From NCBI GenBank assembly GCA_963853835.1, contig OY970822.1, positions 12,773,501 through 12,837,500 of the forward strand: a stretch of DNA of 64,000 bases, read 5' to 3'. The stretch is from Calendula officinalis (Eukaryota > Streptophyta > Magnoliopsida > Asterales > Asteraceae). Below, piece after piece: positions 12,731-27,625 of the stretch (position 1 is the first letter of the stretch; the number at the start of each line of letters is the position of its first letter). The notes below the pieces were generated by a model, which saw only the letters and a program-made list of their open reading frames with translations, did not search any database and was not told the DNA's origin. The position numbers were made by a program, and so were the translations under genes.

Positions 12731-15318
12731 ATGTCAACATATAGTGCTCCTTCTGAAGATTTTAGTAACCCTTGCACTCCTTCATCGATGAAAAACGTTC
12801 TTGATGATCATGGAGACGGTGTTCCATGTGAGTTTTAATGTTAATGATATATATGAATTTAAATGTTTTGTATGAATTTTACACTACCAATTTTCTGATT
12901 GAAGGGTTGAACAAATTTTTATTTGAAAAAGAATAGGATTCAGTGTTGTTTTTATGTTCGTATTCAGTATTGAACAAAATCGGCTGTAATTATAGGCTTG
13001 GTATGGATTGATTTTATTGTTTACATTCATTGAGGAACATTAAAAGTTTATATCTTCTTTATATGTAGATGTTAACCCGGATGCAGAATTTGAATCACTA
13101 AATAGCACTATGACGCAAACACCAGAGGGGACCAAGTCTTGGGTTCCTAATGTATCGGACGAAATCAAGCCAGTGGTTGATTCTATTTATAATTCTCTTG
13201 ATGAGGCTGAAATTATGTACAACCGGTATGCTTTAGAATCTGGGTTTAGTATTCGTAAATCAACAACCCGCAAGAATGTTCATGATGAGATTACAGTAAG
13301 GTATTTTCTTTGTAGTAAAGCTGGTGTACCTAGAAAAAAACAAAATGTTGACACTCTGCAGGTCGACATAGAAAAAGTGAAACCGCGGAATTGTAACATT
13401 AGTGTCACGGATTGTAAGGCTGGCATAAAACTTAGCCTAGTTAGAGGCACATGCTCATATAAAGTGTATGAATTTAAAGAGGTTCACAACCATCCGCTGG
13501 TTAGTGAAGTCAACAAGCATCTGTTACGTACTAGTAGACAACTACAATTCGGTGATGAAGATTTTTTACAACAAGTGTCTACGTGTAATATTGGTCCGAC
13601 CGTGGCACATAGGTTACAGGCATCAATAAAAGGGGGGTATGATAAGGTAAACGGCACAGAGGTTGATTATAAAAATTGTAGGCGAGATATAAACAAATAC
13701 ATTGGTAATGCAGATGCACAAATGGTCGTAAACATGCTTTCTAACAGAAAACAACATGCCCCAAATTTCTCTTTCGATTACATGTCCAATGAAAATGAAC
13801 TTGGAGGTCTTTTTTGGGCTGATGAAGTATCAAAATTTAACTATACGGAGTTTGGTCATGTTATGGCATTCGACGCAACATTTCGCACCAACAAGTATTT
13901 AATCAATTGTTTCAATTGTTTCTATATTATTTTTTTTCCTTATGGGTTAACTAGTTTTTTTTCATGTCTTATTTACCAGATATGGCATGATTTTTGTACC
14001 ATTCACCGGTGTTAATAATCACAACAAATCAGTTTGTTTTGGGGCTGGACTTCTAAAAGATGAGTCCGTTAACTCTTACGTTTGGTTGTTAGAAGCATTT
14101 CTGAAAGCCCATGTTAAGCAACCTAAAATTGTTGTTACAGATCAGGATCCGTCAATGAAGCAAGCTGTTCCAACTGTTTTTAATGAATCTCACCATAGAT
14201 TCTGTATGTGGCATATAATGAACAAACTTCCTTTAAAGGTAAAATATTTCTTTTTATGATGACATGACGTCATTTCAATAGCAAATACCTTCTGATTTAC
14301 ATATTTTTATTTCTCATCAACAGTGTTCAGTCATGAACACTGTTCATCTAATCCATTATTTGTACAATACAGATAATTGGTGATAACCAAGATAATAAAG
14401 AGATCAGGAAAAGATTACATAAGCTTGTATGGAATAGTAACATTGGTACAAAAGAGTTTGAGAGGAGGTGGGGTGAATTAATATCGGAATTTTCATTACA
14501 TCAACATAAGTGGCTTGGTGATATGTTCAATATTAGGCAGCAATGGATTCCTGCTTATTTTAAACATATACCAATGTATTGTTTGATGAGAACCACTTCA
14601 CGGTCAGAGAGTTCAAATTCAATGTTTCGTAAATTCTTAAATTTTAGCCACACGTTGGTGCAGTTCATGCTTTGTTTTGAGACTGCAATGGAAAAACAAA
14701 GATATAAACAACGGCGAGACGATTTTGAAGACACAACAAAAACACCAAAAATGGACACACAGCTCCCTATTGAGCGTCACGCTTCATCAATATACACAAT
14801 AACTTTGTTCAGGAAAGTGCAACATGAAATAGTTAGAGGAATGTATTCATGCTCACTTAAGACATCGGGGTACGACGAAGAACCTGGTGTTTTTATGATC
14901 AAACATTTTGACCAACACGATAAATTTGTTGGTGACTTTAAGGTACTATTACATACAGAGTATTATTAATTACTTCAGTTTATTTTTGTATAACGTTTTA
15001 CATTTTTCATTCGATGTGCAGGTCAGATATAATGCAGATGAAGCCACTGTAGTGTGCAGTTGTAATCTTTTTGGCCAGCACGGATATTTATGTAGACATG
15101 TATTTTGTGTTTTTAATTCTGAACACGTAAAAGAGATACCTGAGAAATACATATTAACACGATGGAGTTCTAACATAATGCCACGTGATACACTTTATAG
15201 TCGTTATCGATATGGAGTGCAGAACGATAGTTTAAAAGAATCTGTGGCCGACGCAATGTTAGATGTTGAATCATGTATTTCTAGATTTCGTTCATCACCG
15301 AACACACTTATGATGTAG
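12731..15318 (+). CDS. FAR1/MULE-type transposase
   Basis: Five exons are proposed: 12731-12827, 13069-13894, 13980-14238, 14373-14942 and 15022-15318. All have GT-AG borders and compatible phases, giving about 682 aa. The FAR1 N-terminal zinc DNA-binding domain covers about residues 75-180 (EIMYNRYALESGFSIRKS onward). The MULE transposase core follows with FDATFRTNKYG near residue 302, TDQDPSM with Asp362 and Asp364, and CMWHIMNKL near 385. A SWIM zinc finger (Cys596, Cys598, Cys608, His610) closes the protein. This is the standard FAR1/FHY3 family order. The protein could be a transposase or a domesticated regulator. Its position inside an element with inverted ends favours transposase. No frame break is seen. 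Confidence 0.85.
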
Positions 15319-15474
15319 CAGTAAAATTAGTATGTAATCGTGTTTTGAAATTCAATTTGTCACTAAATCTGGTAGTCAATTACTTAAAGAAGTTTAAGTT
15401 ATTTAAATTGATTAAAGAAGTTTAACTTAGTATGTAATCGTGTTTTGAAATTCAGTTTGATGTTTTTCCTTTCA

Positions 15475-15700
15475 GTTAAGTACAACGAAAGTCGGAGGCC
15501 TAAACCGGTTGTCATAGTCGGTATGTTGGTTTGATTTATTATTGTATGTATTTAATCTAATGTATGTTATTTGTTCAGATTTAGATGATGAAGAAAAAGA
15601 TCGACTTGATCATAAACGGAAAGGGAACGCAAGATTGGTGAATCATCTAACCGAGATGAAGCTAATGTTATTCGTGCAGCAATATCGTGTTGAATCTTAA
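15475..15700 (+). other. Conserved extra C-terminal exons of the FAR1 transposase
   Basis: Downstream of the TAG at 15318, after the acceptor-like TTTCAG at about 15477, an open stretch (NESRRPKPVVIV), a GT-AG intron at about 15521-15578 and a second open stretch (DLDDEEKDRLDHKRKGN, ending TAA near 15700) look like protein-coding exons. The same two stretches and intron are kept in element C. They may be an alternative C-terminus or a relic of a longer ancestral protein. Confidence 0.45.
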
Positions 15701-16209
15701 AAATGCTTAATCAATATCGTGTTATACATTTGATGTTTTTGTCATTATTAAATTTGATATTAAAGTGTTTTCGTATAAACATTGTATGTATTGAAAGTGT
15801 AAACATTGTATGTATTTGAGTCAGCATCATATAATGATTATTTTACGTAACACATTTCGTACAATACTCATTGCCTAATACCAAAAGCATCTTATGTTCC
15901 ATAGATCAATCACTGTATGTTGAATACGTTTGATTACAGGCCGCAAACATCCAATGTAAATACACGAATGTTATAAAAAACTCATAATTAATATCGTGAT
16001 ATTGAGAAAAAAAAACTGACTTCCCATGTTTTAAGGAATCCAGCACACAATGATTGTATTTCCATAAATAACTGATTTGTGCAATTTGACATAAATACCG
16101 TTTTCGTTTAATATTAATAAAAACATATTAATTATTAAATGCTGTGATTTGATTGGCTGGAAGCGGGTTCTGTGGTTCTGTCGCGAAAAATGGTTCTGCG
16201 CTGAATCGC

Positions 16210-18505
<2,296 letters not shown>

Positions 18506-18599
<94 letters not shown>
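18506..18599. repeat. TA microsatellite tract 4
   Basis: About 94 bp of TA between element C and the Helitron-like element. Confidence 0.98.
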
Positions 18600-18600
<1 letters not shown>

Positions 18601-20856
18601 TAGCAGGGTACCCGCGCAATGCGGCGGCGTGTACCCTGAAACTAAATTTTGCGGTGACGATAGTTATGGTGGGTTGCAGAAGTGATGGTGGTGGTGGGTG
18701 CTGCATAGTGATGGTGTGTAAGGGTGGCAATAAGTTGAGTTGGATTATAAACGAGTTGATTTGTTTAGCTAAACTGGTTGAGATTTTCAACACAACCTAG
18801 TTAATTTGTAGCTTATAAATGAATTTTTAATTTCCAACTTTTAGAACATGGTTTAAATATTATGATAATATTTTTGAAGGAATTTTAACATCCGAATCTG
18901 CTTGCTGTTTCATTTTATCATTCTTATAACATTATTCATGGCCAAATTAAACCTCAAAATATCTTTAAACACAAATGTAAAATTTAAATATTTAAACACA
19001 CTTATCCTAAATTACTTGATGCAAACATTAGATATGTTACGGACATGTTTCAAATGATACAAAATGACCATTATATCTATTATCAAACCTGCCCACTTTA
19101 GTAATTAAAACAACACCGCACTCCATGTTTACCATATCTGTAGACAAATTTAGGCATGCTTAAACTGAAATTGATGAGATTAAAACATGTTTAATAATAC
19201 ATACATAATATAATTTACATAATATTTTCAGCAGTAGTTAAACCTTCAAACATGTTCAAATATCACAAGTCAAAACGCTCATCCATTTATATGTATACCT
19301 ATATATATCACCACGTTTTGGTCAAAACGCTCATCCATTTATCACCCCATTTTGTCCATGCACTTGTCACCCTTTCCATGTTCTGCCCATTTGCCTGTGT
19401 ATTTCACGCTCCCGTTGTGTCGATCATACTTCTCACGCTACCTACCAAAATCAAAACACAAATATGACTAACTTAGCAACAATCAATGAGATTTAAAAAG
19501 TCAACTGACAATGAAGCATAATTGTTGATAATACGCACGACTTACCTTTGAACACTCAAAGAAACAACTTACAAAGTCATCCATCCAAATACATTATTAA
19601 ATACATATTCGAATGTTCCTTTGCTGAACAACATGCAATATCTGTTTGACAGGCCAAATAGATAAGTCTGAACAACACAAATAATATAATGAAACTAAAT
19701 CAGTAAAGCAGAATACATATAGCTACTTGATTGGCCAAATAAGCAATCTTGAAAGTCTTCAAAATTATAAACAGGGCTTTCTCCAAAACACCCCTATGTA
19801 AGCCATTTTTTTTAAATTATGAAAACAGAATCATTACACATTAAAGATACAAACCACACAAATTTAACAAGATAATCCAGATTAACTTACCTCGAAACCT
19901 AATCAAGCAAAATGCTCAAGAAACGACTTTGGACCAAGAGATTAACATCAGTTAGAATATCAAATACGTGCCATTATCGACATCAAAAGTTCACGAATCA
20001 TGACAATAAAAATTAAAAGTCATAATTCTCCCAGCGCCAATTTTCACAAATCAGGTGAGCTCTTCAACATCTATAACAAATAACGTCGCACAAATTTAGT
20101 AAACAAAAACACGAAAAATGCTATAAATGATTACGAAAACAAATGAAATTCTAACCTTTTACTTGCATAATACGAGAATAATAGTAGAAAACATGCATGT
20201 ATTTATTGCAGGTTTGCTGGGATGCTTGCTAATTTCTTTCGAGGTCGAGATGTGGTGGTTTATTGTGTGCAATGGCGGTGGATGAGACCATCGGTAACTT
20301 AATCTTTGTTGTCGGCTTCTTCACCGTCGCATTGGTGCCATTGTAAAGACAGAGATGATTGGTGTTATGTGAAAGTAAAAATTTGAATGATAGGTGCAGA
20401 TTTTCTTTGATGATACATAGGGGGAAAAAGACGTTTTGTATCCTTCTCCTTACCGATTCCCGATGTTGAGAGGCTTATCAAACAAGGGTGTGAAAGAAGA
20501 AGAGGCGTTTGTTGGATACAAGTTGAAGGAACCGAGGGAATCGAGGCGTCGTTTGAATTTTTGAGGCAGCTAAGGTTGAAGGAACCGAGCGAAACGGTGG
20601 TGACGTCTAGGTTTTTGAGGTAGGTAAAATTTGAAGGACACCATAGCCAAGTCTTTATCAACCCATTGTTTATAATGAAAACATAATTAGCGTCTAGATC
20701 AGGTGGTAAAGCGCTGTTATTTAAGTGGGAGGTTTCGAGGTCGAGCCATTGCTTCTATATGTTTTTTACTCATAGAATGAAAATCCCAAAATAGCAAGAA
20801 ATTGGCTGAATTTTCAGATTATTATTTAAGGAAAGTCCTAAATGCTTTATAATATA

Positions 20857-20857
<1 letters not shown>
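18600..20857 (-). mobile_element. Helitron-like element in TA repeat
   Basis: On the minus strand the 3' end at 18600 reads GCGCGGGTACCCTGCTAG, then T. A hairpin with an 8-bp stem (CAGGGTAC/GTACCCTG) sits immediately before CTAG. The other end on the minus strand reads TACTATATTATAAAGC, a typical plant Helitron 5' start, although the expected TC has merged with the TA tract. Insertion between A and T is the Helitron rule. There is no Rep/helicase gene, so it is non-autonomous. At about 20695-20750 it holds a tRNA-like A-box/B-box pair (GGTGGTAAAGCG, GGTTTCGAGG), perhaps a captured SINE head. Confidence 0.6.

Positions 20858-20915
<58 letters not shown>
20858..20915. repeat. TA microsatellite tract 5
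   Basis: About 58 bp of TA, the shortest of the six tracts. Confidence 0.98.
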
Positions 20916-20918
<3 letters not shown>

Positions 20919-22581
20919 TAGAATTAAAATCAGAACCAATTTAGCCTAAAGAACCGTAAGAACTAATTTCGACCAATCAGAATTAAGGAAATTTGAATTT
21001 TCCCCCTAAATTCATGAGGGGTATAATTGTCATTTCGAGCATCCTTATTTATTTAGTAACTGATCATTTAATTAGTCCTCCTTCTCTCTCGTCAAAATCC
21101 TAAAAATATGGATTCTCTCTCTCTCTCTAAACCCTAAAAATATGGACTCTCTCTCTCTCTCTCCATAATATTTTCCATTAGAACTCAAAGTTTCTCTCCC
21201 TTTATCTGAATAATGAATCAACCGACTTTGAGATGAAAGGTAATTCCGACAACCAACGTGACAGAAAGTTTCCTCAACAAAAGGGTTATGGCGACGTGGT
21301 TTTAGATATGGGTCTCCTATCTGGAGAAGACGAGTTTTGGCGATGAGATCTTCGGCGGCGGCAGTCCGATTCAGAGATATTCCGCCGGCGATGTAGATTG
21401 AGACGCTGGTAAGGTTTTCATAAAAAAGGTAAAGTTTTCAACTTTAATGTTTTATATAGAATTGTATAGTTCAGATCTTGTGTATTTTGAATAATCGACG
21501 AATATTTACCAAAAATTTACTCAAAAATTGGGTCTTCTAATTTGAATTTGAGTAAGTTTTACTGAAGATCTAAAAATGGTAATAATAATTTCCTAAGAAG
21601 CACTTTTCCTAATTAATTTTTATAGGGTCTTATCTCTAGCAAGTTTTTATTGCACTCTAAGTGCTCGATCAAATGTCTAGCAAGTTTTTATGAAATAATA
21701 TTTTAATATGTTTTGATAACAGTGTTCGTCAACATTTATCTTAGTCCCAAACTCTGTCAATATGCAAATATGTATAAGCTTAATACCTTATACATACATG
21801 TATAGGGTCTTAGTCTCATACTTTCTAATATCTTATACATGCATGTATATATCTTAGTCCCAAACTATGTCAATATGCAAATATGTATAAGCTTAATATC
21901 TTATACATACATGTATAAGTGCATATATCTTATCTTATTTTTATATATACATCGATGTTACTCTACATACATACATGTATATATCAGAAATTATGTTTAA
22001 TTATGTTTGATATGAATTTATTTCATGTGTTTCCAGCTTGCATGGTGCTAGACACATATTGTTATGAATATGAAGATGGTAAAGATTGTTAAAACTCTAA
22101 AAAGATGAAGATGGAGAGGACAATTTAGAAAGAAGCACATATGTTTGTACGTTGGAGTTATTTAGTTTTTTGTACACGTCTTATTTATTATTTTGTACAT
22201 ATATGTTATCCATTTTTTTAACTGTTTTTATAAAGAGCATGTTTAAGTTGGTGAAAATAACCGTAAAATAATATAATTATCTTTTTTAATAAATGTGTGT
22301 TTTTCGTACATATACATTCATGTCTGATTACGTTAAAAATAGTTTTTCCGATTCCGTAAATATAACATAGATGTTCAACCGGTATCAAATAATTTTCGAA
22401 AATAAAGCATTCATTTTAGGAAAATTCAAAAAAGGAAACAATAAATAAAAATGTAAAATGCCGTCAATGCCCCTGTAAATTAACTATAAATTAAATAATT
22501 CGAAAATATTTTACTAAATTTTGATTGGTTTAGATAAGTTTTGATGGTTCTTAGTCTTTTTGGGTTCTGTAAATAAAGCAT

Positions 22582-22584
<3 letters not shown>
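20916..22584. mobile_element. Element D between TA tracts
   Basis: This 1.7-kb element has degenerate inverted ends with the B/C pattern: AGAACC about 20 bp in, AAGAACC about 14 bp later, then CCAATCA. It contains no recognisable protein. At 21120-21170 there are two CT-repeat runs around AAACCCTAAAAATATGGA. At 21780-21985 it has several TACATGTA-type palindromes in repeated sentences (CTTATACATACATGTATA). It is probably a non-autonomous element mobilised by a B-like transposase. Confidence 0.6.

Positions 22585-22674
<90 letters not shown>
22585..22674. repeat. TA microsatellite tract 6
   Basis: About 90 bp of TA, running into imperfect ATA repeats up to the next MITE. Confidence 0.98.
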
Positions 22675-22678
<4 letters not shown>

Positions 22679-22690
22679 TATATAATATAT

Positions 22691-23005
22691 ACTTCCTCCG
22701 TATCAAAATAAGTGACACAAATTTGCTTACACGTTTTTTGAGGTAAAAGATTAAAGTAAAGATTAAAATAGATTAAAGTACATAGTTAGTGGGGAATGAG
22801 TCCCACTTTTCTTGAATAAAGTGATATTAATGAGTTTTAAAAGTAAAAGTAAGGGTATAAGGGTAATTTCACTTTATTAAAGTGGATAGTTAGTGGGTAT
22901 GAGTCCCACTATTTTTACCAAATAAGGAAAGTTTTCAAAGTGTGTCACTTATTTTGATACACCTCAAAATGGAAAGTGTGTCACTTATTTTGATACGGAG
23001 GAAGT
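22691..23005. mobile_element. Stowaway-like MITE
   Basis: The ends are inverted copies, ACTTCCTCCGTATCAAAATA and its complement, with the CCTCCGT core known from Stowaway (Tc1/mariner) MITEs. The right terminal sequence GTGTGTCACTTATTTTGATA occurs twice (near 22939 and 22977), so one end is duplicated. It sits directly at the edge of the sixth TA tract, as expected for a TA-targeting family. Confidence 0.75.
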
Positions 23006-23359
23006 TTATAAAAATTGGGCCCCTGTAAAATATGGGCCCTGTGCGGCTGCACCTCATCAAAGACACCCTTGAAAATAATTAATTATGAGATGATTATAAT
23101 GACTTAACAACCAGTTTGATCTAAAAATATAAACATATAGAAAATTAGTTCGTATGGAGTCACTCATGTTATATTGTGACAATAGAGCTCAAAGTGACTA
23201 CTTAAGTATTGACCGACAAATACCATGCCTGCGTGCGTGTCTTATGATGTTTAATGGCAATTGTCAATTGACTTAATTGGAGTTTCCATCAAGGGGCATA
23301 GATACGTTAAATATTTAACACTATTAATTATTAACTATATTGGTTAGGTAAATTTAGTA
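23006..23359. other. Possible hAT right end, then intergenic
   Basis: At 23015-23070 the text GGGCCC...GGGCCCTGTGCGGC...GACACCCTT resembles the right end of the GC-ended hAT family and may pair with 10607 onward. The remainder shows nothing recognisable. Confidence 0.35.
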
Positions 23360-23491
23360 GTTGTTTGGGAAAATAAGAAGGTTTTTAAGTTTATTAACCA
23401 TTAAGCCGTAATAAACTTAAAATTTTAAGCTTATTAAGGTTTAATAAGCTAATAAGCTTAAAAACCTTCTTAATAAACTTTTCCAAACAAC
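23360..23491. mobile_element. Fold-back hAT-type MITE
   Basis: The ends GTTGTTTGGGAAAA and TTTTCCAAACAAC, with AGAAGGTTTTTAAG just inside each, make a nearly complete fold-back of 132 bp. The TTGTTTGG ends are common in plant hAT-type MITEs. No coding region is present. Confidence 0.7.
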
Positions 23492-24514
23492 CCATAATTA
23501 CTGCACCCAAAGCCAAAGTTAGAAATGACCTTGACACATTTGATCCATCTAAAACCATCCAGGGTTCGATTTTGGTCATTCCTTACCGCTTGGTCAACTT
23601 GATTTACCTTCCATATTGTGGGGTTGGGGCAGTCTAGGCTAGGCCGGTCGGGTTTTTCAATTATAAAACTTCTTATCCACCTATATTATTGGTTGGGTTA
23701 GACTTAAAGCACACAAACTCATTAGACCGTTAACTTGAAGTCCAGTTACCCATGACCGACCCTAGCAAGAACCATAATATGTGATACAAAGGGTATGTTT
23801 TGACGATAAATTCTTCAAATTTTAAATTTTTTAGTTCTAAAAGTAAGTTACATTAAATAATAAAAGTTTATTTGGATATAAGAGCTATAACATTTTTTTT
23901 CTCTAGATAATTATAAAGCTATAGTTTTTGATAAAAGAATAATATTAACTGACATTTATATGGGTTTTTTTTTTTGTCATGTTGCATATCCCCCTAATTT
24001 TGGCGTATGATTTGTCGGTAATAAACTGTTAAGGAAAATAATAGTAGATCCGAGTCCGAGCATTTGACCAATGATAACCCGATTTAACAACTTAGGAAAA
24101 GGAAAGCCTACGCAATATATTTCATCTCTCTCTCTCTCATCCATGGGAGAGAAAAAGTCAATCATCAACGAACAAATCTACACAACGATTCTGATTTAAT
24201 TGCAGATACATAGATAGACGCAGCTGTAGATTATATAGATTATAGATTCCTAGATTTATACGTGGCGTTAAAACCCCTAATCTCCTGCATCTGTTGAATG
24301 AAATCAATCCAAATCCAAATCCAATCCAATGCATTGGTGTTGGACTAGACGATTGGATTATTTGATTAGCAATAGAAACGAGTGTGAACCTAGGTTTTGT
24401 CATTTGATTGGATCTGATTACTGTGAGAACGTTGCCGGTGAGATTATTACAGAGGATGAATTTGAGGTGGTTAAACGTCGGTGGTGCTAGGGTTTATGCA
24501 ATTAGGGGATCATC
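23492..24514 (+). other. GAUT upstream region and 5' leader
   Basis: No gene is seen. The region holds a CT microsatellite at 24124-24138, typical of plant leaders, and the probable untranslated first part of the GAUT mRNA. I could not fix a TATA box. Confidence 0.45.
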
Positions 24515-27154
24515 ATGCAGCTACACATCTCACACAGTATGAGAAGTATAACGATATCAAGCAACAATGGGTTTATTGACTTGATGAAGATCAAAATCGC
24601 AGCTCGCCATATTTCTTTCCGTACTATATTTCATACAATTCTAATTCTGGCTTTCTTATTGCCATTTGTTTTTATTCTCACTGCTGTCGTTACTTTGGAA
24701 GGTGTTAACAAGTGCTCATCAATTGGTACACCACTAACTTTTTGTCTCTCTGTTAATCATTACATTTGATCTACATTTTTTCATATCATTATCTTCTAGT
24801 TGTTATAGATAATGTGTTAATGTTAAATTTGTGGTAGATCTTGACTGCATTAGTGAAAACTAAAAGTCACAACCTGCTGGTGTTTCACTGTTTCTAGATC
24901 TTGTTTGCGTTGTCATATTTCTGATAGCCAGTAGTTTGTTAGTGGATTTAGGGACTTCATTTTCAACTTAACAATCTAAAATTTGTTTTCCAATTTAATA
25001 TGTTGGATCTGTCTACCATTATATCTGTAATTTTTTTTAAATATCCAAACAGGTTGAGATTCATTTAGTCAGATTGTTAGTTATGTATGTAATTTCCATT
25101 CTTACTCACAACGAAAATCTATGTGATTTCGATAATTGTCTGAATATTATAATTTGAAGTCTCGTTGATGGCGCACATTGTAGTCTGAACCTCTAGTGAC
25201 TGCTCCATGTTTTGTTTCATTTTCTGTTGATATGCTTTGAAAATTAGTTGATATTAAAAAATAAAAAATATGGCTTGAATAAATTATTCATAAATGCTCA
25301 TTAATTAATTTTTCCATTTTCAGATTGTTTAGGCAGGCGTTTGGGTCCAAAACTTCTTGGGAGAGGTGATGATTCAGAGGTAAGATTAATAATTATCAAA
25401 CAGCCCATTAATTATTCATTTTGACTCTATACTTATATGAAATGCTGATTTTGGTTTTGGTGGAAACAGAGATCTGTTACAGAGTTGTACAGGATTCTTG
25501 ATGAAGTGCATTATGAACAAGTCCCAGATGATTTAAAGCTTCCAGATAACTTTAAACAACTTGTTTCAGAAATGAAAAGTAACACATATAATGCCAAGGA
25601 ATTTGCACTCATATTAAAAGGAATGGTATGTCAATTTCATGTATTTTAACAGATTTATATTAACGATCCATTTTGTTTAGCTAAATCTTTTGTTATTAAA
25701 CTTTGACAGATGGAAAGATCTGAAAGGGAAATCAGAGAATCCAAATTCCAAGAATTAATGAACAAACATTTTGCAGCAACTTCAGTTCCCAAAGGAATTC
25801 ATTGTCTTTCTTTACGTTTAACTGACGAATATGCTTCAAATGCACATGCAAGAAAACAACTACCATCACCAGAATTACTCCCAATTTTATCTGACAATTC
25901 CTACCACCATTTTATCGTCTCAACTGACAATATTCTAGCAGCTTCAGTTGTTGTTTCTTCAGCTGTTCGATCATCTTTAAGGCCCGAAAAGATTGTTTTT
26001 CATGTGATAACTGATAAAAAGACTTATGCAGGCATGCACTCATGGTTTGCATTGAATCCTGTTTCACCTAGTATTGTTGAAGTCAAAGGTATTCATCAGT
26101 TTGACTATTTGACTAGAGATAATGTGCCTGTTCTTGAAGCTGTTGAAAACCATCATGGAGTTAGGAATTATTATCATGGGAATCATGTTGCTGCTGCTAA
26201 TCTTAGTCTCACTTCACCAAGATTATTTGCTTCCAAATTGCAGGCTACAAGCCCTAAGTATATTTCTTTGCTTAATCATATTCGCATATATTTGCCAGAG
26301 GTAAATCACTTCTTTATTCATTTCTATACTTTTTTGTAAATAGTTATGGATTTCATCCCTTGACTTTTTCTTATTACATGGATAGTCCCTAATTCTGAAA
26401 CTTGTAACATCAATAGTCGCTAAAAATTAACGGCCCTTTTTTCCTTTAGGGGCATGTTGGTGTTAAAAGTTCCAATATTTAGGAACTATTTATTGTATAA
26501 TGAAAAAAAGATTCAAGGAATGTTATTTTTTTCACCTCTAATCTATATGCTAAATGTTCTTGTTTCTTCCTATTTTTGGTCAATTTATGTATTAATTGGT
26601 TCTATTTTCTCACAGCTATTCCCAAACCTTGATAAGGTGGTTTTCTTAGATGATGACATAGTAATTCAACGTGATTTATCACCACTGTGGGATATTGACC
26701 TTGATGGAAAAGTCAACGGAGCTGTTGAAACCTGCAAAGGTGACGACCCGTGGGTCATGGGTAAACGGTTCAAAATCTACTTCAATTTTTCTCACCCACT
26801 TGTGACCAAAAGTTTGGACCCAGAGGAATGTGCTTGGGCTTTTGGAATGAATATATTTGACTTAAGTGCATGGAGGAAAACTAATATAAGAGAAACATAT
26901 CACTTCTGGTTAAAAGAGGTAAGTTGCCAATTATCATTCCGTTTATTATGTTTTTAATCCTCAGACTTTCACCCATTTGGCGTTTTAACCCTTCAACCTT
27001 TTTAGCTGCAATCTATCCTATAATGTTTGGTTGACTTAGTGTTTAATCCCTAAACTTTTGTTGACCACGTTGTTTTAATCCTTTTTACAACCTGCTACCT
27101 GCCAAACCAGTCATTTTTGTTGTTTTGTCTTCATTTATTAATATTATTATTATA

Positions 27155-27220
<66 letters not shown>

Positions 27221-27625
27221 GTTATTAAAATGAAATGGCACATAGGTCAGTACACATCAGCAAAACCAGTATCATTAGTTGACTAATTTGTCTACAATGT
27301 GAAGAAAATAAATTTTGAAACTAATTTTTTTTTTCTTTTGCAGAATTTGAATTCAAATTTAACATTATGGAAGCTTGGAACATTACCACCAGCCCTAATT
27401 GCATTTAAAGGTCATATTCACCCGATTGACCCATCATGGCACATGCTAGGGTTAGGTTACCAAAACAACACAAGTATCGACAGTGTAAAAAAAGCTGCTG
27501 TAATTCATTACAATGGTCAATCTAAACCATGGTTAGAAATCGGTTTTGACCATCTTCGTCCTTTTTGGTCAAAATATGTCAACTACTCAAACGATTTTGT
27601 CAAACATTGTCATATCTTAGAGTAG
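24515..27625 (+). CDS. GAUT14: Galacturonosyltransferase, GAUT13/14 type
   Basis: This is a Golgi type II membrane enzyme of family GT8 that adds galacturonic acid in pectin (homogalacturonan) synthesis. Six exons join in phase: 24515-24725, 25324-25379, 25470-25625, 25710-26300, 26616-26918 and 27344-27625, giving 532 aa, which matches the family. The single membrane helix is at about residues 36-60. The catalytic DxD is Asp350 and Asp352 in FLDDDIV. The C-terminus carries HYNGQSKPWLEIG. The N-terminus MQLHIS.SMRSITISS is characteristic of the GAUT13/14 clade. Intron 5 contains an ATT microsatellite. No break is visible. GAUT14 is chosen over GAUT13 on synteny from memory. Confidence 0.95.
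27150..27220. repeat. ATT microsatellite in GAUT intron 5
   Basis: About 70 bp of ATT repeats between exons 5 and 6, likely polymorphic. Confidence 0.95.

Noticed and set aside
20365..20661. 98-aa minus-strand frame inside the Helitron
   Set aside because: No motif or family likeness; it lies inside a non-autonomous element and has no partner exons.
26454..26615. Extension of GAUT exon 5 upstream into the intron
   Set aside because: A good acceptor (CTCACAG at 26615) and alignment with the family start exon 5 at 26616.
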